64,000 nucleotides of DNA from Pseudomonas sp. B21-015 (GCF_024749285.1 NZ_CP087196.1:2046001-2110000); one strand, 5' to 3'; positions 26,546 to 37,517 are shown, numbered from the stretch's first letter. Numbers and translations: made by a program. The notes: generated from the letters alone by a model not told the origin.

Positions 26546-28892
26546 TGGGTATCCACAAGTCGAGCAGGGCCGCCAGTTCTTCCCGGCGGAAGGGTTTGGC
26601 CAGGTAGTCGCTCATGCCCGCCGCACGGCAGCGTTCGCGTTCTTCGGACATGGCGTTGGCGGTCAGGGCGACGATGGGCAGTTGAGGCCAGCGCCCGCTG
26701 CGACGGATTTGCCGACTGGCTTCATAGCCGTCCATCACCGGCATGTTGCAGTCCATCAACACCAGATCGAATTCGCTGTGCTCAAGCTGATCCAGTGCTT
26801 CGGCACCGTGGGCCGCGACGCTCACCTCGCAACCGAGTTTTCCGAGCATGCCCTTGGCCACCAACTGATTGACCGGGTTGTCCTCCACCAGCAGGATGCG
26901 CCCGCGTCGCTGGGGCGAAAGGACTTCGACCCGGGCGCCGTTGATCGCCTGGAGTTCCGGCTGCAAGATCCGTCGCAATGTCTGGTAAAGCGCGTTGCGC
27001 GCCAAAGGCCGCGCCTGCTGTTGCAAAGGCGCCAGAGCATTGGTTTGCTCACTGGGCAGGAAACTGCCGTAAGCGGTCACCAGCAGAATCGGCGCGGTGA
27101 AGGTAGGGCGCAGGCCAAACAGGCATTCGGGACAGTCGGTGATCAGCACGTCCGGCTCCAGACCGATCAACCGGTCATCAATGGAACGCTGTTGATAGTC
27201 GAGCCCCCATTCGGGCAACAGACTCTTCAACAGTTCCGCCAGACCGCTGCTGGCGGCGGTAATCGCGATGATGTTGCCTTGCAGAAGTGCCGGGGCGATG
27301 GCCTGGGTGTGGCAGGGCAGCGGCAGGTCGGCGCAGAACTGGCTGCCGAAGCCTGGTTCCGAGCTGATCGTCAGACGCCCTTGCATGGCTTCGCAAAGGT
27401 TGTAGGTCAGCGCCAGGCCCAGGCCGGTACCGCCGAATTGCCGGGTAATGCCGGCACCGGCCTGGGTGAACGGCTGGAAGATTTTGACTTGCGCGTCCTG
27501 GGCGATACCGATGCCCGTGTCGCAGACTTCGATTCGCACGCCATCCTCGAACGTTGAAAGACGCACATCGACCCGCCCGAAGCGGGTGAACTTGAGGGCA
27601 TTGGACAACAGGTTGCTGACGATCTGGCGGACCCGGGTCGGATCACCGAGCACCAGTGCAGGAAACTTCGGATCGATCAGGCACGCCAGTTCGACGCTGG
27701 GCGCGGCGTTCTGGGACAGCAGGTTGGCGGTGTCTTCGATCAGCGAGCCGAGGTCGAATGGAATGTGTTCGAGTTCGAGCTGGCCAGCATCGAACTTCGA
27801 CAGGTCGAGAATATCGTTGAGCAGTTCCACCAGCACTTTGCCCGAGTCGTGGGCGATGGACAGCTGTTGCTGCTGTTCGGCATTGAGCGGGCCGTCCAGC
27901 GAGAGCGCGATCATCCCCAGCAGACCGTTGAGGGGCGTGCGGATTTCATGGCTCATGTTGGCCAGGAACACCGAACGTGCTTCGGCCATGTCCAGGGCGG
28001 TCCTGCGGGCGACTTCCAGTTCATCGTTGGACTGGCTGAGTCGAGTGTTGATCGCCTTGAGTTCCGCAGTGCGAGCCGAGACGATGTTTTCCAGTTGCGA
28101 GAGGTAGTCGGTCAGGCGATTTTCAGCGTTGCGCCGTTGCTGGATTTCGGTGGCGATGTTTTCAAATTGCTGATTGGCGACCTTGACCAGGACCCCGATT
28201 TCATCGTTTTCATGCCCCGTCGGACACTCCAGCCACGTCGGTTCCGCGCTGCGCGGGTCACGGCCACTGAGCTCGCGGATGACCCGCACCAGCGGTTTGG
28301 TCAGCATTACGTAAAACAGCGCCAGCAAAATGCCCGTGAGGATCAGGCTGCGTGCGAAGCCATTGAGCAGGGTCACTTCAGCCCGGCGCAGGAAGCGGCT
28401 GCCGAAGGTGTAGGTATCGACTTCCAGGTGCAAGGTCCCGAGGGATTCGTCCGGCAAGTGGTCGAGGTACAGGCGGTCTTCGAACTGTCGGTTGGCGCCG
28501 AACAGGAAGTCGCTGAGCATCCTGTAATTGTTTTCCAGGCCCGGGCGTTTGACGCTGGCCAGCACGGTATTGTTGTTGTCGGTCAATTGCACGCTGATGA
28601 TCGCCGGAGAGCGCAGTAGCCCCATGGTCAGCTCCTGGGCGAGTTCGGCGTCGATGTTGTAGGCGATGCGGGACGCGGGGTTATGGCTGATTTCCAGCAA
28701 AGACAGTATTTCGCGGTTGATGGAGGCGTCTTCGCTGGCATAATCGATGCCAATTTGCACCAGGCTGAGCAGCGTGCCCAGTATGAAACCGACCAGCACC
28801 GTAAGCCGGGCTTGCTTGTACGACAGCCGGTGGCTGAACTTGATATCCATGGGATGTTGAACCACTTCCGTTTCCCTTCGCTGCTCAAGCAT
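26529..28892 (-). CDS. sagS: SagS-like hybrid sensor histidine kinase
   Basis: This 787-residue inner-membrane hybrid kinase has transmembrane helices near 30-50 and 182-200 around a periplasmic sensor. HAMP-like and coiled segments follow, then HisKA with phospho-His315 ([12 protein letters not shown]), HATPase, a degenerate receiver, and a C-terminal receiver with Asp714 (VLMDCNMPVMDGYE). It has no Hpt, so an outside Hpt (HptB in P. aeruginosa) would be needed. P. aeruginosa SagS (about 786 aa, PA2824) has this context and controls surface attachment and biofilm transition. An alternative ATG at 28850 is possible; neither start has a strong ribosome site. Confidence 0.85.
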   Translation of the reverse strand: MLEQRRETEVVQHPMDIKFSHRLSYKQARLTVLVGFILGTLLSLVQIGIDYASEDASINREILSLLEISHNPASRIAYNIDAELAQELTMGLLRSPAIISVQLTDNNNTVLASVKRPGLENNYRMLSDFLFGANRQFEDRLYLDHLPDESLGTLHLEVDTYTFGSRFLRRAEVTLLNGFARSLILTGILLALFYVMLTKPLVRVIRELSGRDPRSAEPTWLECPTGHENDEIGVLVKVANQQFENIATEIQQRRNAENRLTDYLSQLENIVSARTAELKAINTRLSQSNDELEVARRTALDMAEARSVFLANMSHEIRTPLNGLLGMIALSLDGPLNAEQQQQLSIAHDSGKVLVELLNDILDLSKFDAGQLELEHIPFDLGSLIEDTANLLSQNAAPSVELACLIDPKFPALVLGDPTRVRQIVSNLLSNALKFTRFGRVDVRLSTFEDGVRIEVCDTGIGIAQDAQVKIFQPFTQAGAGITRQFGGTGLGLALTYNLCEAMQGRLTISSEPGFGSQFCADLPLPCHTQAIAPALLQGNIIAITAASSGLAELLKSLLPEWGLDYQQRSIDDRLIGLEPDVLITDCPECLFGLRPTFTAPILLVTAYGSFLPSEQTNALAPLQQQARPLARNALYQTLRRILQPELQAINGARVEVLSPQRRGRILLVEDNPVNQLVAKGMLGKLGCEVSVAAHGAEALDQLEHSEFDLVLMDCNMPVMDGYEASRQIRRSGRWPQLPIVALTANAMSEERERCRAAGMSDYLAKPFRREELAALLDLWIPTTTAL

Positions 28893-29016
28893 AGTCGATC
28901 ATCACTGGATACCGATGTTCTCGCGAAATACCTGTACGGGGTGCAGGCCGGGCATCGGCCCCTGCGTTTCGTCGCTGTACCGCCATCATTACTGTGAACG
29001 TGCCCGAGGAGAAGAC

Positions 29017-29907
29017 GTGGATTCCCGATTGAATGCTTTTCTTGAACGCGCCGATGCCGTTCTGGCCCGTATCGAACCGCTGCTGCCCGCGCCGCGGCAG
29101 GCCATCGACTGGACGCACTGCCTGGCCGCGCGCTGGCAACGCGAGGGGCGCAACGGTTTTCTGTTGCCGTTGCAAGTCAGCCTCGATATGCGCCTGTCCG
29201 ACCTGATTGGCGTTGACCGGCAACTTGAGCAACTGGGCCGAAACACTCAACAGTTTCTCGATGGCATGCCCGCCAACCACGCTTTGCTCTGGGGCGCGCG
29301 AGGCACCGGTAAATCGTCGCTGGTGCGCGCCTTGCTGTCGGAACACGCCAAGAGCGGCCTGCGGCTGATCGAGATCGAGCGCGATCACCTGGCGGACTTG
29401 CCGCGCGTGGTCGAGCAGATCGCCAGGCTGCCCCAGCGTTTCGTGCTGTTCTGTGATGACCTGTCGTTCGAGTCGGGCGAGGGCGATTATCGCGTGCTCA
29501 AAAGCGTACTCGATGGCTCCCTCGAGCAGGCACCGGACAACGTTCTGCTGTACGCCACTTCCAACCGCCGCCATCTGGTGCCGGAAAAGGAAAGCGATAA
29601 CGAAAACTGGAAAAGGGTCGATGGCGAGCTCCATCCCAATGAGGCGGTGGAGGACAAGATTGCGCTGTCGGACCGTTTTGGTCTGTGGCTGTCGTTCTAT
29701 CCGTTTACTCAGGAGCATTTCCTCAACGTTGTCGAGCACTGGATCGGCCAACTGGCCGACAAGGCCGGCCTTGAGTGGCAGCGTGACGAAGCGCTGGACA
29801 TCCTCGCGGTGCGCTGGGCCACGGGCCGGGGTAATCGTAACGGACGTTGCGCGTATCAATTTGCCCGCTATTGGGTCGGGCTAAAGTTGTTGGAGCATAA
29901 GGCATGA
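29017..29907 (+). CDS. DUF815-family AAA ATPase
   Basis: This 296-residue P-loop protein has Walker A GARGTGKSS and Walker B FVLFCDDLSFE, followed by the DUF815 stretch LYATSNRRHLVPEK, which resembles a sensor-1 Asn motif. It is an AAA+-type ATPase of unknown client. The start is a GTG at 29017 with GAGGAG 5 nt upstream; an earlier ATG at 28915 would add 34 unlikely residues. It is coupled to the next gene by an ATGA overlap. Confidence 0.85.
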   Translation: MDSRLNAFLERADAVLARIEPLLPAPRQAIDWTHCLAARWQREGRNGFLLPLQVSLDMRLSDLIGVDRQLEQLGRNTQQFLDGMPANHALLWGARGTGKSSLVRALLSEHAKSGLRLIEIERDHLADLPRVVEQIARLPQRFVLFCDDLSFESGEGDYRVLKSVLDGSLEQAPDNVLLYATSNRRHLVPEKESDNENWKRVDGELHPNEAVEDKIALSDRFGLWLSFYPFTQEHFLNVVEHWIGQLADKAGLEWQRDEALDILAVRWATGRGNRNGRCAYQFARYWVGLKLLEHKA

Positions 29908-30386
29908 TCGATCTGCAAAAGAGCGGCCAGGGCCTTGAGGGCTATGGCATGCTGTGTGCGCAGCTGGAATCGTTGCTGGCGGACGAGCGTGATTTTATCG
30001 CCAACGCCGCGCAATTTTCGGCGTTTCTGTTCAACCAGCTCGATGACCTGAACTGGGCTGGTTTCTACCTTAATCGCAACGAAGAACTGGTGCTTGGCCC
30101 GTTTCAGGGGCAGATCGCCTGCGTACGGATTCCGTACGGTCGCGGCGTGTGCGGGGCGGCGGCGGCCACCTTGCAGACTCAACGGGTCGAAGACGTACAC
30201 GCATTTCCCGGGCACATCGCCTGCGACAGCGCCTCGAACAGCGAGCTGGTGGTGCCGCTGGTCAAGGACGGTCGACTGATCGGCGTGCTGGACCTCGATA
30301 GCCCGAGACTCGCGCGTTTTACCGCTGACGATCAGGCCGGGATCGAGCAGCTGGCGGCGATTTTCCTGCGCCTGACCGATTTCTGA
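29904..30386 (+). CDS. Free methionine-(R)-sulfoxide reductase (fRMsr, GAF domain)
   Basis: A single GAF domain of 160 residues matching the YebR/MsrC family, which reduces free Met-R-SO. Catalytic-type cysteines occur in GQIACVRIPYGRGVCGAAAA and HAFPGHIACDSASNSE, and LDLDSP near the end is typical. It is coupled to the DUF815 gene. Its stop abuts the stop of the converging HD-GYP gene with no base between (TGATCA). It adds to the methionine repair genes nearby (msrB). Confidence 0.9.
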   Translation: MIDLQKSGQGLEGYGMLCAQLESLLADERDFIANAAQFSAFLFNQLDDLNWAGFYLNRNEELVLGPFQGQIACVRIPYGRGVCGAAAATLQTQRVEDVHAFPGHIACDSASNSELVVPLVKDGRLIGVLDLDSPRLARFTADDQAGIEQLAAIFLRLTDF

Positions 30387-33332
30387 TCAGGCCGTCAAGC
30401 CGGCCTTGATCAGCAGGCTTGACGGGTCGACGGCATCGATCTGTCGTGGATCGAGGAAGCGACTGGCGTACTGCAAGTAAACTTCGTCGTTGATGAACAG
30501 CCCGAACAACTCGGGGTCGATGTGAGCGTCGCGGCACATGGTGGCCATGATGCTCAGCGCTTCGCTCAAGGACTTGGCCTTTTTGTAGGGGCGATCGGCG
30601 GCGGTCAACGCTTCGAAAATATCGGCAATCGCCATCATCCGCGCCGGCAGGCTCATGTCTTCGCGCTTCAACCGTTTCGGATAACCGGAACCGTCCATTT
30701 TTTCGTGGTGGCCACCGGCGATCTCCGAAACGTTGTTGAGGTGGCCGGGGAAGGGCAGGTGGCTGAGCATCAGGATCGTCTGCACCATGTGGTGATTGAT
30801 GACGTAACGCTCCTCGCGGGTCAGGGTGCCTCGGGTGATGCTCAGGTTATAGAGTTCGCCCCGGTTGTACTTGTAGCGCGGCACGTCGAGCTTGAACCCC
30901 CAAGGGTTGTCGGCCGGGATCAGTTCGCTGTCGGCGCGCTCAAGCAGATGCTCGGGTTTATCCGCCAACAGCGGCTCGCTGACCGGCAGGGGCGCCGCCG
31001 GGGTCCGGGCCTGGCGCCGGTTCTCTTCCCACGAAACACCAAGCCGATCATCCAGGGTTCGGGTCCAGGTGCGTTGGGCGATGGTGTTCAGCCGTTGCAG
31101 ATCGGCCTCGGCCATGGCCTCGCTGCCCTGGTTGCAGCGGGCTACGAACGCGAAATCATCGTCCAGCGCCGCCAGGTTCGCATTGCGCAATTGCCCCAGA
31201 TGCGGCTCGTCACCCCCCAGGGCGATGGCCTGCCAATAGTTGATCCAGGCGTCACGCTTGAGGACTTCGAAGCGGGTGCGAATTTCATGGATGCGGTCGT
31301 TCAGGGTCTCAAGCTTCGTGGCTTTGTCGACCACGTATTCAGGGGTAGTGACTTTGCCGCAGTCATGCAGCCAGGCGGCGATATGCAGGGCTTCCCACTC
31401 ATCTTCGGTGGGCTGATAGCTACTGAAAGCCGGGTCCTGACTGGCCGCGGCAGCCTGTGCCAACATCAGCGTCAGTGCCGGCACCCGCTGGCAGTGCCCG
31501 CCGGTATAGGGACTCTTGGCATCGATTGCGCCGGCCAGCAATTGAATGAAGGAGTCCAGCAGTTGTTTCTGTCTGGCTTGCAGACGCTGACTTTCTATGC
31601 TCACGGCGGCTGCACCGGAAACCGCCTGGAGAAACGCGATGCGATCGGGGCGAAGTTTATCCAGGTCATCCTGCGTGCCGCTGTCGGTCAGCAGCAGGAC
31701 CAGCAGGCCCACGGTTTCGTTATGACGATTGTGCAGCCGAATACCGATCAGATGAACCCGTGGGCACTCCAGCGCGAGCAAAACCTTCTGCAAATCCCCC
31801 GCCTGTTCGAAACCCAGAGTGGTGACAACATTGTCGGCGGTTGACAGCGTCTGCATCCATTGAGGGCTCTGCGGCTCCTGAGGACTGTGTCCTTGAAGGT
31901 CGAATGACGGCAATGCCTGTGAGCTACCGTTGATAACCAGAGCATGAGGCTCCACACGATCGTCATCATTTTCACGCAGGTAGAGCAGACCGGCCTGGGC
32001 CTGGGCGATCTGCACGGTTTCAAACAACACCCGTTGCAGCAAGGGGGCGAAACGGGTCTCGGCGCTCAGGCTGTCGGTGATCCGGAAAAAGCTCGCCAGG
32101 GTGTCTTTCATGCGCGCCATCGACACGCTCAGTTGGTCGACTTCAAGCACCGGCGAGCGACGGGTGGCCGGAAAATTGAAATCGAAACTGCGAATCGCAT
32201 CGGCTTCCTGCACCAGGGCATGCAAGGGTTTGACAAGGATTCTCGAGGTCAGCCAACCCATGGGCAGGCACAACAGCAGTGTCGCCAGGGTAATCAGCGC
32301 GCCTTGCCAACGCATGCGGTAGGCGTCGACGAGCAATTCGTCCTCCGGCACCAGTAGCGCCAGCTGCAGTCCCTGCGGGCCACCCTCCTGCATGCTGCTG
32401 CGCGCCACGATCCATTGACGACTCGCGGCGTTCAGGCGATTGACCTCGGGGGGGCTGCTGAGCAGGGCCGCGAGGCTGGGGCTCAGGTCAGCGGCTTTGA
32501 TCAGCCGGGCAGTCTGGTCGTCGACGATCAGTTTGCTGCTGTCGGGGTAGGCAATGGCATCTCCCTCGGCGTCGAACAGAACAATTTCGGTACTGGGGGT
32601 CACCACATGTTTGGCCAAGGTCGCCGACAGTTCAGCCAGCGTAAGGTCGGCCCCCATCACCGCATGCTCGCCACTGCGCCGGGCCAGAGTGGTGCCGACG
32701 TTGTGGGTGGAGAAAAAAAGATAGGGTTCGGTGGTGATCTGATCACGCTCGCCGCGGGCGCTGGAGAACCAGGCGCGGCTACGGGGATCGTAGGTTTCGT
32801 CGGGGTTGTCCTGGCGGCTGATGAGGGCCAGGTTCTGATCGAAAAACAATGATTGGGAGTGGGCCTGACCGCTGCTTGGGTGCTCGATGCTCCATACCTG
32901 ATACGCCGCGGTGTCCGGTGCCTTGACTTGCGTTTTCAGGGCGTCGGTGCGCAGGGGACGCACCATGAAAAAGTCACCATTGCCGTAGCCCAGGTACAGC
33001 GAGGCCAGATCGGGGTTGTCCTGGAGCGATTGGCTGAAGGGCTTGAGCAACACCAGGCGCTGCTCAAGGTCGGGCGCCTGGGTCGCCGGATTGTCCGCCA
33101 GCAAGCTCAGCAGATGACGAATCGGCTCATAGGTGCGATGCAGGTCCAGACGGACATCCTGCTCGATGCGGTTGAAGAGCTTTTCGCTGCTGGAAAGAAT
33201 GATCTGGGTGGTTTGCCGATAATTGAAAATGCCCAACACCACCCCGGTCAGCAACAACAGGAAGGTGAACATCACACTGATATGGATGTGCAGGGGAAAC
33301 CGGCGTTGATCCGGGCGCAGTGGGTTGGGCAT
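30387..33332 (-). CDS. Membrane HD-GYP-type phosphohydrolase with dCache and GAF-like sensor regions
   Basis: A 981-residue likely c-di-GMP phosphodiesterase. Transmembrane helices near residues 18-38 and about 345-365 enclose a large periplasmic dCache-like sensor. A HAMP-like region, a GAF-like domain and the catalytic domain follow. The catalytic domain has HDCGKV (about residue 655), HHMVQTILML, and GGHHEKMDGSGYPKRL (about 870), the HHExxDGxGYP signature. The distance between HD and HHE is about 215 residues, far above the 55-60 of standard HD-GYP domains. The start at 33332 has GGAGAAAG upstream. Confidence 0.85.
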   Translation of the reverse strand: MPNPLRPDQRRFPLHIHISVMFTFLLLLTGVVLGIFNYRQTTQIILSSSEKLFNRIEQDVRLDLHRTYEPIRHLLSLLADNPATQAPDLEQRLVLLKPFSQSLQDNPDLASLYLGYGNGDFFMVRPLRTDALKTQVKAPDTAAYQVWSIEHPSSGQAHSQSLFFDQNLALISRQDNPDETYDPRSRAWFSSARGERDQITTEPYLFFSTHNVGTTLARRSGEHAVMGADLTLAELSATLAKHVVTPSTEIVLFDAEGDAIAYPDSSKLIVDDQTARLIKAADLSPSLAALLSSPPEVNRLNAASRQWIVARSSMQEGGPQGLQLALLVPEDELLVDAYRMRWQGALITLATLLLCLPMGWLTSRILVKPLHALVQEADAIRSFDFNFPATRRSPVLEVDQLSVSMARMKDTLASFFRITDSLSAETRFAPLLQRVLFETVQIAQAQAGLLYLRENDDDRVEPHALVINGSSQALPSFDLQGHSPQEPQSPQWMQTLSTADNVVTTLGFEQAGDLQKVLLALECPRVHLIGIRLHNRHNETVGLLVLLLTDSGTQDDLDKLRPDRIAFLQAVSGAAAVSIESQRLQARQKQLLDSFIQLLAGAIDAKSPYTGGHCQRVPALTLMLAQAAAASQDPAFSSYQPTEDEWEALHIAAWLHDCGKVTTPEYVVDKATKLETLNDRIHEIRTRFEVLKRDAWINYWQAIALGGDEPHLGQLRNANLAALDDDFAFVARCNQGSEAMAEADLQRLNTIAQRTWTRTLDDRLGVSWEENRRQARTPAAPLPVSEPLLADKPEHLLERADSELIPADNPWGFKLDVPRYKYNRGELYNLSITRGTLTREERYVINHHMVQTILMLSHLPFPGHLNNVSEIAGGHHEKMDGSGYPKRLKREDMSLPARMMAIADIFEALTAADRPYKKAKSLSEALSIMATMCRDAHIDPELFGLFINDEVYLQYASRFLDPRQIDAVDPSSLLIKAGLTA

Positions 33333-33381
33333 TGCAGCTTTCTCCATGATGATGAACACACTGCTCAGCCTTCAAGCATAG

Positions 33382-36300
33382 TTAACGCTCTGTCATTGTG
33401 CTTTTGTCGTGGTGCCCCATCTGTTGGTGCAATGCTTGCTCCAGTTCGAGCATGGCACGCACCATGGACTTGCTGCAATCGGCCACTTCGTCGTAGTGGA
33501 GCCTGTTATTGCAAGCCTTTTCGAGTGCCTCGCAGCTGTCGATCAGTCGGGAGGCCTGGACGATTCTGGCTGCACCTTTGATTTTGTGGGCGATGTCCAG
33601 GAGTGACTGCCGGTCCTTTGATTGGGACAACGCCAGCAGAGTTTGCCGGTCCAGGCGGTTGCTGCTCAGCAGCTCGGTCAACAATCGTCGGTTCAGTGTC
33701 GGGTTGCCTCCGGTCAACAGGTGCAGCCCTTCCAGACTGAAGGCCGGGTTGCGGACCGTCGGCGCAATGCCTTCGATCCATTGGTTCAAGGTTGTCAGGC
33801 TGAGGGGTTTGAACAGGCAATCGTCCATCCCGGCTTGTTTGCAGCGTTGTTTTTCCTCTGGCTGCGCGTTGGCGGTAAAACCCAGAACGGTACAGGGAGG
33901 GCGCTGCATGTGCTGTTCGTGTTGGCGAATGGCACGGGCCATGTCATATCCATTCATGATCGGCATGTTGCAATCGGCAATCACCAGGTCGAATGGCTGA
34001 GCCTTCCATGCCTCGAGCCCCGCCTGACCATCCGCTGCGACGTTGAACCGATGCCCCAGAAATTCCAGTTGCTGGCACATGAGCAAGCGATTGGCCGGGT
34101 GATCATCGACCACCAGAACGTTCAAGGGGGCAGTGCTGGGGTGAATGTGCGGCTCGGCAATTTCCGGCATCCGTTCAGGTGGCAGGGTTGCCAGATTCAG
34201 CGAAACCCGGACCTGCGTGCCGACTCCCGGCTGGCTGCTCAATTGCAGGCTACCGCCCATCATTTCGCACAGATTACGGCTGATCACCAGGCCCAACCCC
34301 GTACCGCCTCTGGGTAACTGTCCGGCGTTTTCGGCCTGAGCGAAAGGCTCGAATAGCCGTTGTTGATCCTGCTCGCCGATCCCCGCGCCACTGTCCTCAA
34401 CCTGCAACTGCAACAGAACCCGGTCGGGCTCGTCGGTCGGTTGCAGCTCGACGCTGATCCTGACCTGACCCTGTTGCGTAAACTTGATGGCATTGCTGAC
34501 CAGGTTGGACAGCACCTGCTTGAAGCGCATCGGGTCCAACAGGACATCGGTCGCCGGTTTGGCTGGGTTGAATTCCAGTCGCAGTTCGAGATTTTTCTGC
34601 CGGGCCAGTCCGTCGAAGATCCGCACCACCGAGGCTACGCTTTCAGCCAGATTGACGCGTTCCGGGCTCAGGCTCAGACGCCCGGATTCGATACGCGCAA
34701 TGTCGAGAATGTCCCCGATCAGCTCCAGCAGATCTTTCGCCGAGTTGTACGCGACCTCGATGGCCGGTCGATCCGCATGGCTATGATCAATCCGTTTGAG
34801 TGTCAGTTCGAGCATGCCGATGATTGCATTCATCGGCGTGCGGATCTCATGACTCATGGTCGCCAGAAAGGTACTTTTGGCTCGGTTGGCTTCATCGGCA
34901 CGCTCTTTCGCCGCCTGCCGCTGTTTTATCTGGCGTCTCATACAGGCGTTCCAGGCAACGGATATCAGCAATAACACGCCGGCACCGGTAACGATCTGAT
35001 AGAACACTCGGTGATAGTTGCGCCAGGTACTTTGCGAGGCCGCCGAATAACCACGCCAGCGGTTGTTGATGATGCCCAGCTCTTCCGGTGCGATGCTCAG
35101 CAGTGCCTTGTCGAGGATGGCATTCAGCTCTTTGGCGTCGCGCCCGGTAGCCAGGGAAAACGCCGCCTGTTGGGTGCCGATGGTGGTGCTGATCTGAAGT
35201 GCCTGCTCGAAGATTCGCGATGAGATGAAGTAGTTGGCGATCACCAGTGAGTTCACCGCACCTTCTGCCTGTCCTTCGACGAGCAACTCCACGGCACTGA
35301 ACGTGTCCGGGGTTTCAATCAGGTGGATTCGCGGAAACTCGCTGCGCAGGTAATCCACCAGTGGATTGCCCTGGGCAATGGCCAGACGTTTGTCTTGTAG
35401 TTGCGTGAGGTTTGTCGGGCTGTCGGCCGCTTTGCGTGTCAGCAGGACAAAGGAGTTTTCCAGATAAGGGCGGCTGAAGTTCAACATCGTTTCACGCTGT
35501 GCGCTGGGGAGCAGGGCGGCGATCAGGTCGGCCTGATGGTTGCCGATTTGCTCGATCATCTCGTCATCGCTTCGGCTGCGCTGGATCTCGAAGCGTAAAC
35601 CGGTACGCAACCTGATCAGCTCGAGCAGGTCGGCCGTGACACCCCGAAAGTTGCCGTCACTGTCGAAAAACGTCAGGGGCGCAAACGCTTCATTGACCAC
35701 CACCCGCACGACCGGATGTTGCGCCAGCCAGCGTTCTTCGCGGTGGCTGAGTTGCAGTTTGTGATCGGTGAGAAGAATGTCGCTGCCGGCACTCCAGCGT
35801 TTGGCGATGTTTTCTCGCTCGCTGGTGGGGATGGCCTTGAGTACCGCGTTGATGATCCCGAGCAGATCCGGGTTGTCCTTTTGCACGGCAAAGCTGAAGC
35901 CATGGGCTTCGTGTTTACCGAAGTTGGCCATGCGGATGTTGTTCAGATACCCCTTGTTGATCATGTAATGGGTGGAAATGGTGTCACCGAGAAAAACGTC
36001 GGCCTGGTCGAAGGCAACCGCGTTGATTGCATTCTGGTAGGACGGGTAGGACGTGATGATTGCCTTCGGATACAGCGCCCTGACCTCATCCAGAGGCAGG
36101 TAGTGATACACCATGCTAAGCCGCAGGCCGGCAAGACCATCGGTCAGCGACCTGGTTTCTCCTTCTCGTGTCACCAGTACGGGTTGATCCGCCGCATAAG
36201 GTATGGACAGCGCAATGTCGGCATTGTCGGCCTCGAACCCATTGGCGGTGCCGAGCATGTCGACCTGGCCTTTTTCCAGCGCCTCGATCGCGGCCCCTCG

Positions 36301-36636
36301 GGACGCGAAGCGCTGAACTTTAATGGGCAACCCCGTAACGTTGCCGAGGATGCCTGCGTAATCGGCGGTGAAACCTTCGTAGTCTTGGCCACTGAGGGTC
36401 AGGTCGAAAGGAGGATAATCCGGGGCCGACGTACCCAGGATCAATTCACGTTTGTCTTTAACCCATTGTCGTTGTGAAATATCCAGTTGGACTTCCATGT
36501 GCCCGGCCGTTGAGCGACTGAGCAAGGTGTAGTTTTCGCTGGTCGTCTGCGCCGCGAGCACCGAGGTGCTCAGGCATAAACCCGCGACCGTGAGTTTTAG
36601 ATAATCCTTCAAACGACTGGGCATCCTGTTTCTCAC
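33382..36636 (-). CDS. rocS2: RocS2/EvgS-type hybrid sensor kinase with two solute-binding domains
   Basis: This 1084-residue unorthodox kinase has a signal peptide or first helix at 1-28. Two periplasmic SBP_bac_3 domains follow (about 55-290 and 300-540), then a transmembrane helix ([18 protein letters not shown]), HisKA with [13 protein letters not shown], HATPase with [13 protein letters not shown], a receiver ([14 protein letters not shown]) and a C-terminal Hpt with [10 protein letters not shown]. No PAS domain is visible. Its start overlaps the stop of the LuxR-type regulator. Adjacency to a dGTPase-like gene matches P. aeruginosa PA3043-PA3045, where RocS2/RocA2 act on fimbrial and efflux genes. 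Confidence 0.85.
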   Translation of the reverse strand: MRNRMPSRLKDYLKLTVAGLCLSTSVLAAQTTSENYTLLSRSTAGHMEVQLDISQRQWVKDKRELILGTSAPDYPPFDLTLSGQDYEGFTADYAGILGNVTGLPIKVQRFASRGAAIEALEKGQVDMLGTANGFEADNADIALSIPYAADQPVLVTREGETRSLTDGLAGLRLSMVYHYLPLDEVRALYPKAIITSYPSYQNAINAVAFDQADVFLGDTISTHYMINKGYLNNIRMANFGKHEAHGFSFAVQKDNPDLLGIINAVLKAIPTSERENIAKRWSAGSDILLTDHKLQLSHREERWLAQHPVVRVVVNEAFAPLTFFDSDGNFRGVTADLLELIRLRTGLRFEIQRSRSDDEMIEQIGNHQADLIAALLPSAQRETMLNFSRPYLENSFVLLTRKAADSPTNLTQLQDKRLAIAQGNPLVDYLRSEFPRIHLIETPDTFSAVELLVEGQAEGAVNSLVIANYFISSRIFEQALQISTTIGTQQAAFSLATGRDAKELNAILDKALLSIAPEELGIINNRWRGYSAASQSTWRNYHRVFYQIVTGAGVLLLISVAWNACMRRQIKQRQAAKERADEANRAKSTFLATMSHEIRTPMNAIIGMLELTLKRIDHSHADRPAIEVAYNSAKDLLELIGDILDIARIESGRLSLSPERVNLAESVASVVRIFDGLARQKNLELRLEFNPAKPATDVLLDPMRFKQVLSNLVSNAIKFTQQGQVRISVELQPTDEPDRVLLQLQVEDSGAGIGEQDQQRLFEPFAQAENAGQLPRGGTGLGLVISRNLCEMMGGSLQLSSQPGVGTQVRVSLNLATLPPERMPEIAEPHIHPSTAPLNVLVVDDHPANRLLMCQQLEFLGHRFNVAADGQAGLEAWKAQPFDLVIADCNMPIMNGYDMARAIRQHEQHMQRPPCTVLGFTANAQPEEKQRCKQAGMDDCLFKPLSLTTLNQWIEGIAPTVRNPAFSLEGLHLLTGGNPTLNRRLLTELLSSNRLDRQTLLALSQSKDRQSLLDIAHKIKGAARIVQASRLIDSCEALEKACNNRLHYDEVADCSKSMVRAMLELEQALHQQMGHHDKSTMTER

Positions 36637-37259
36637 ACTAACGCGTTACGTTTTGCCATGTCGATGAGTTCAACCAGGGATTTGGCTTTGAGTTTCTGCA
36701 TGAGTCGTTTTTTATAGGTGCTGACAGTCTTGTTACTGAGAAACATGCCCTTGGCAATTTCCTTGTTGGTACGACCTTGGGCAAAAAGTTGTAATACCAT
36801 CAGCTCTCGATCGTTAACGGATTTGAATAGTTCCAGGTCAGCCCACCTTGCGTCGTCACTACGAACAGGGTTCAAGGCCTGGCTGGGGAAATAGTTGTAA
36901 CCTGATAAGACCGCTTTGATCGCACTCACCAGTTCACTGAGTTCTTCCTGTTTGCATACATACCCCGACGCACCGGATTGCATGCAGCGAATACCGAAAA
37001 GTTTTGGGCATTGTGCGGTTAATATCAGTGTTTTTAATGGTGTACTCATTGCGTTGAAACGGGAGAGCACTTCCAGCCCATCCAGTTTGGGGATACTGAT
37101 GTCGAGGATGATCAGGTCGGGCATGCATTCGCGCACCATCTGCATGGCATCGACGCCATTGTCAGTTTCGCCCACGACTTTGTAACCTTCATGTTCCAGC
37201 AGCATTCGAACGGCAAGGCGGATGACAGGGTGATCGTCGACAATAAAAACGGAGTTCAT
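36633..37259 (-). CDS. rocA2: RocA2-like LuxR/FixJ-type response regulator
   Basis: This 208-residue regulator has an N-terminal receiver with phospho-Asp53 ([13 protein letters not shown]) and a C-terminal LuxR HTH ([36 protein letters not shown]). It resembles EvgA/BvgA/RocA regulators that pair with kinases like the adjacent one. The two genes overlap by 4 nt. Upstream lies TAGGAAAAATCCTA, a box shaped like those of RcsB/BvgA-class regulators. No strong ribosome site is seen. Confidence 0.87.
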   Translation of the reverse strand: MNSVFIVDDHPVIRLAVRMLLEHEGYKVVGETDNGVDAMQMVRECMPDLIILDISIPKLDGLEVLSRFNAMSTPLKTLILTAQCPKLFGIRCMQSGASGYVCKQEELSELVSAIKAVLSGYNYFPSQALNPVRSDDARWADLELFKSVNDRELMVLQLFAQGRTNKEIAKGMFLSNKTVSTYKKRLMQKLKAKSLVELIDMAKRNALV

Positions 37260-37348
37260 AATCAAATCCCATACGTGCACAAATAAAGCGCGCACCTTAG
37301 CTCAGTAGTTGAGGGGCCGCATGAGCTGACAGGCCTGTAGCAGCAATA

Positions 37349-37362
37349 TAGGAAAAATCCTA
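37349..37362. promoter_or_regulatory. RcsB-like inverted box upstream of the RocA2-like gene
   Basis: TAGGA-AAAA-TCCTA-type perfect palindrome (TAGGAAAAATCCTA), 90 nt upstream of the regulator start, in an AT-rich region. It resembles binding boxes of NarL/LuxR-type regulators such as RcsB. Autoregulation is inferred. Confidence 0.4.
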
Positions 37363-37517
37363 CAGTCGAAGAAGAATGGGGCTACGTGTCAACTAGGTTT
37401 TGCATGAGGAAGGGTGAAAGTTTGCTAGAGGCAGTCAAGAGGCAGGAAGCGTTGGGCTATAAGTTTTAATCTGTATGCTGGTCATGGTTTTAGTGTGTGT
37501 GAGTTTTGGTGTTTTTA

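Noticed and set aside
30522..31844. 440-codon frame opposite the HD-GYP gene
   Set aside because: The HD-GYP frame on the other strand has clear motifs; this one has none.
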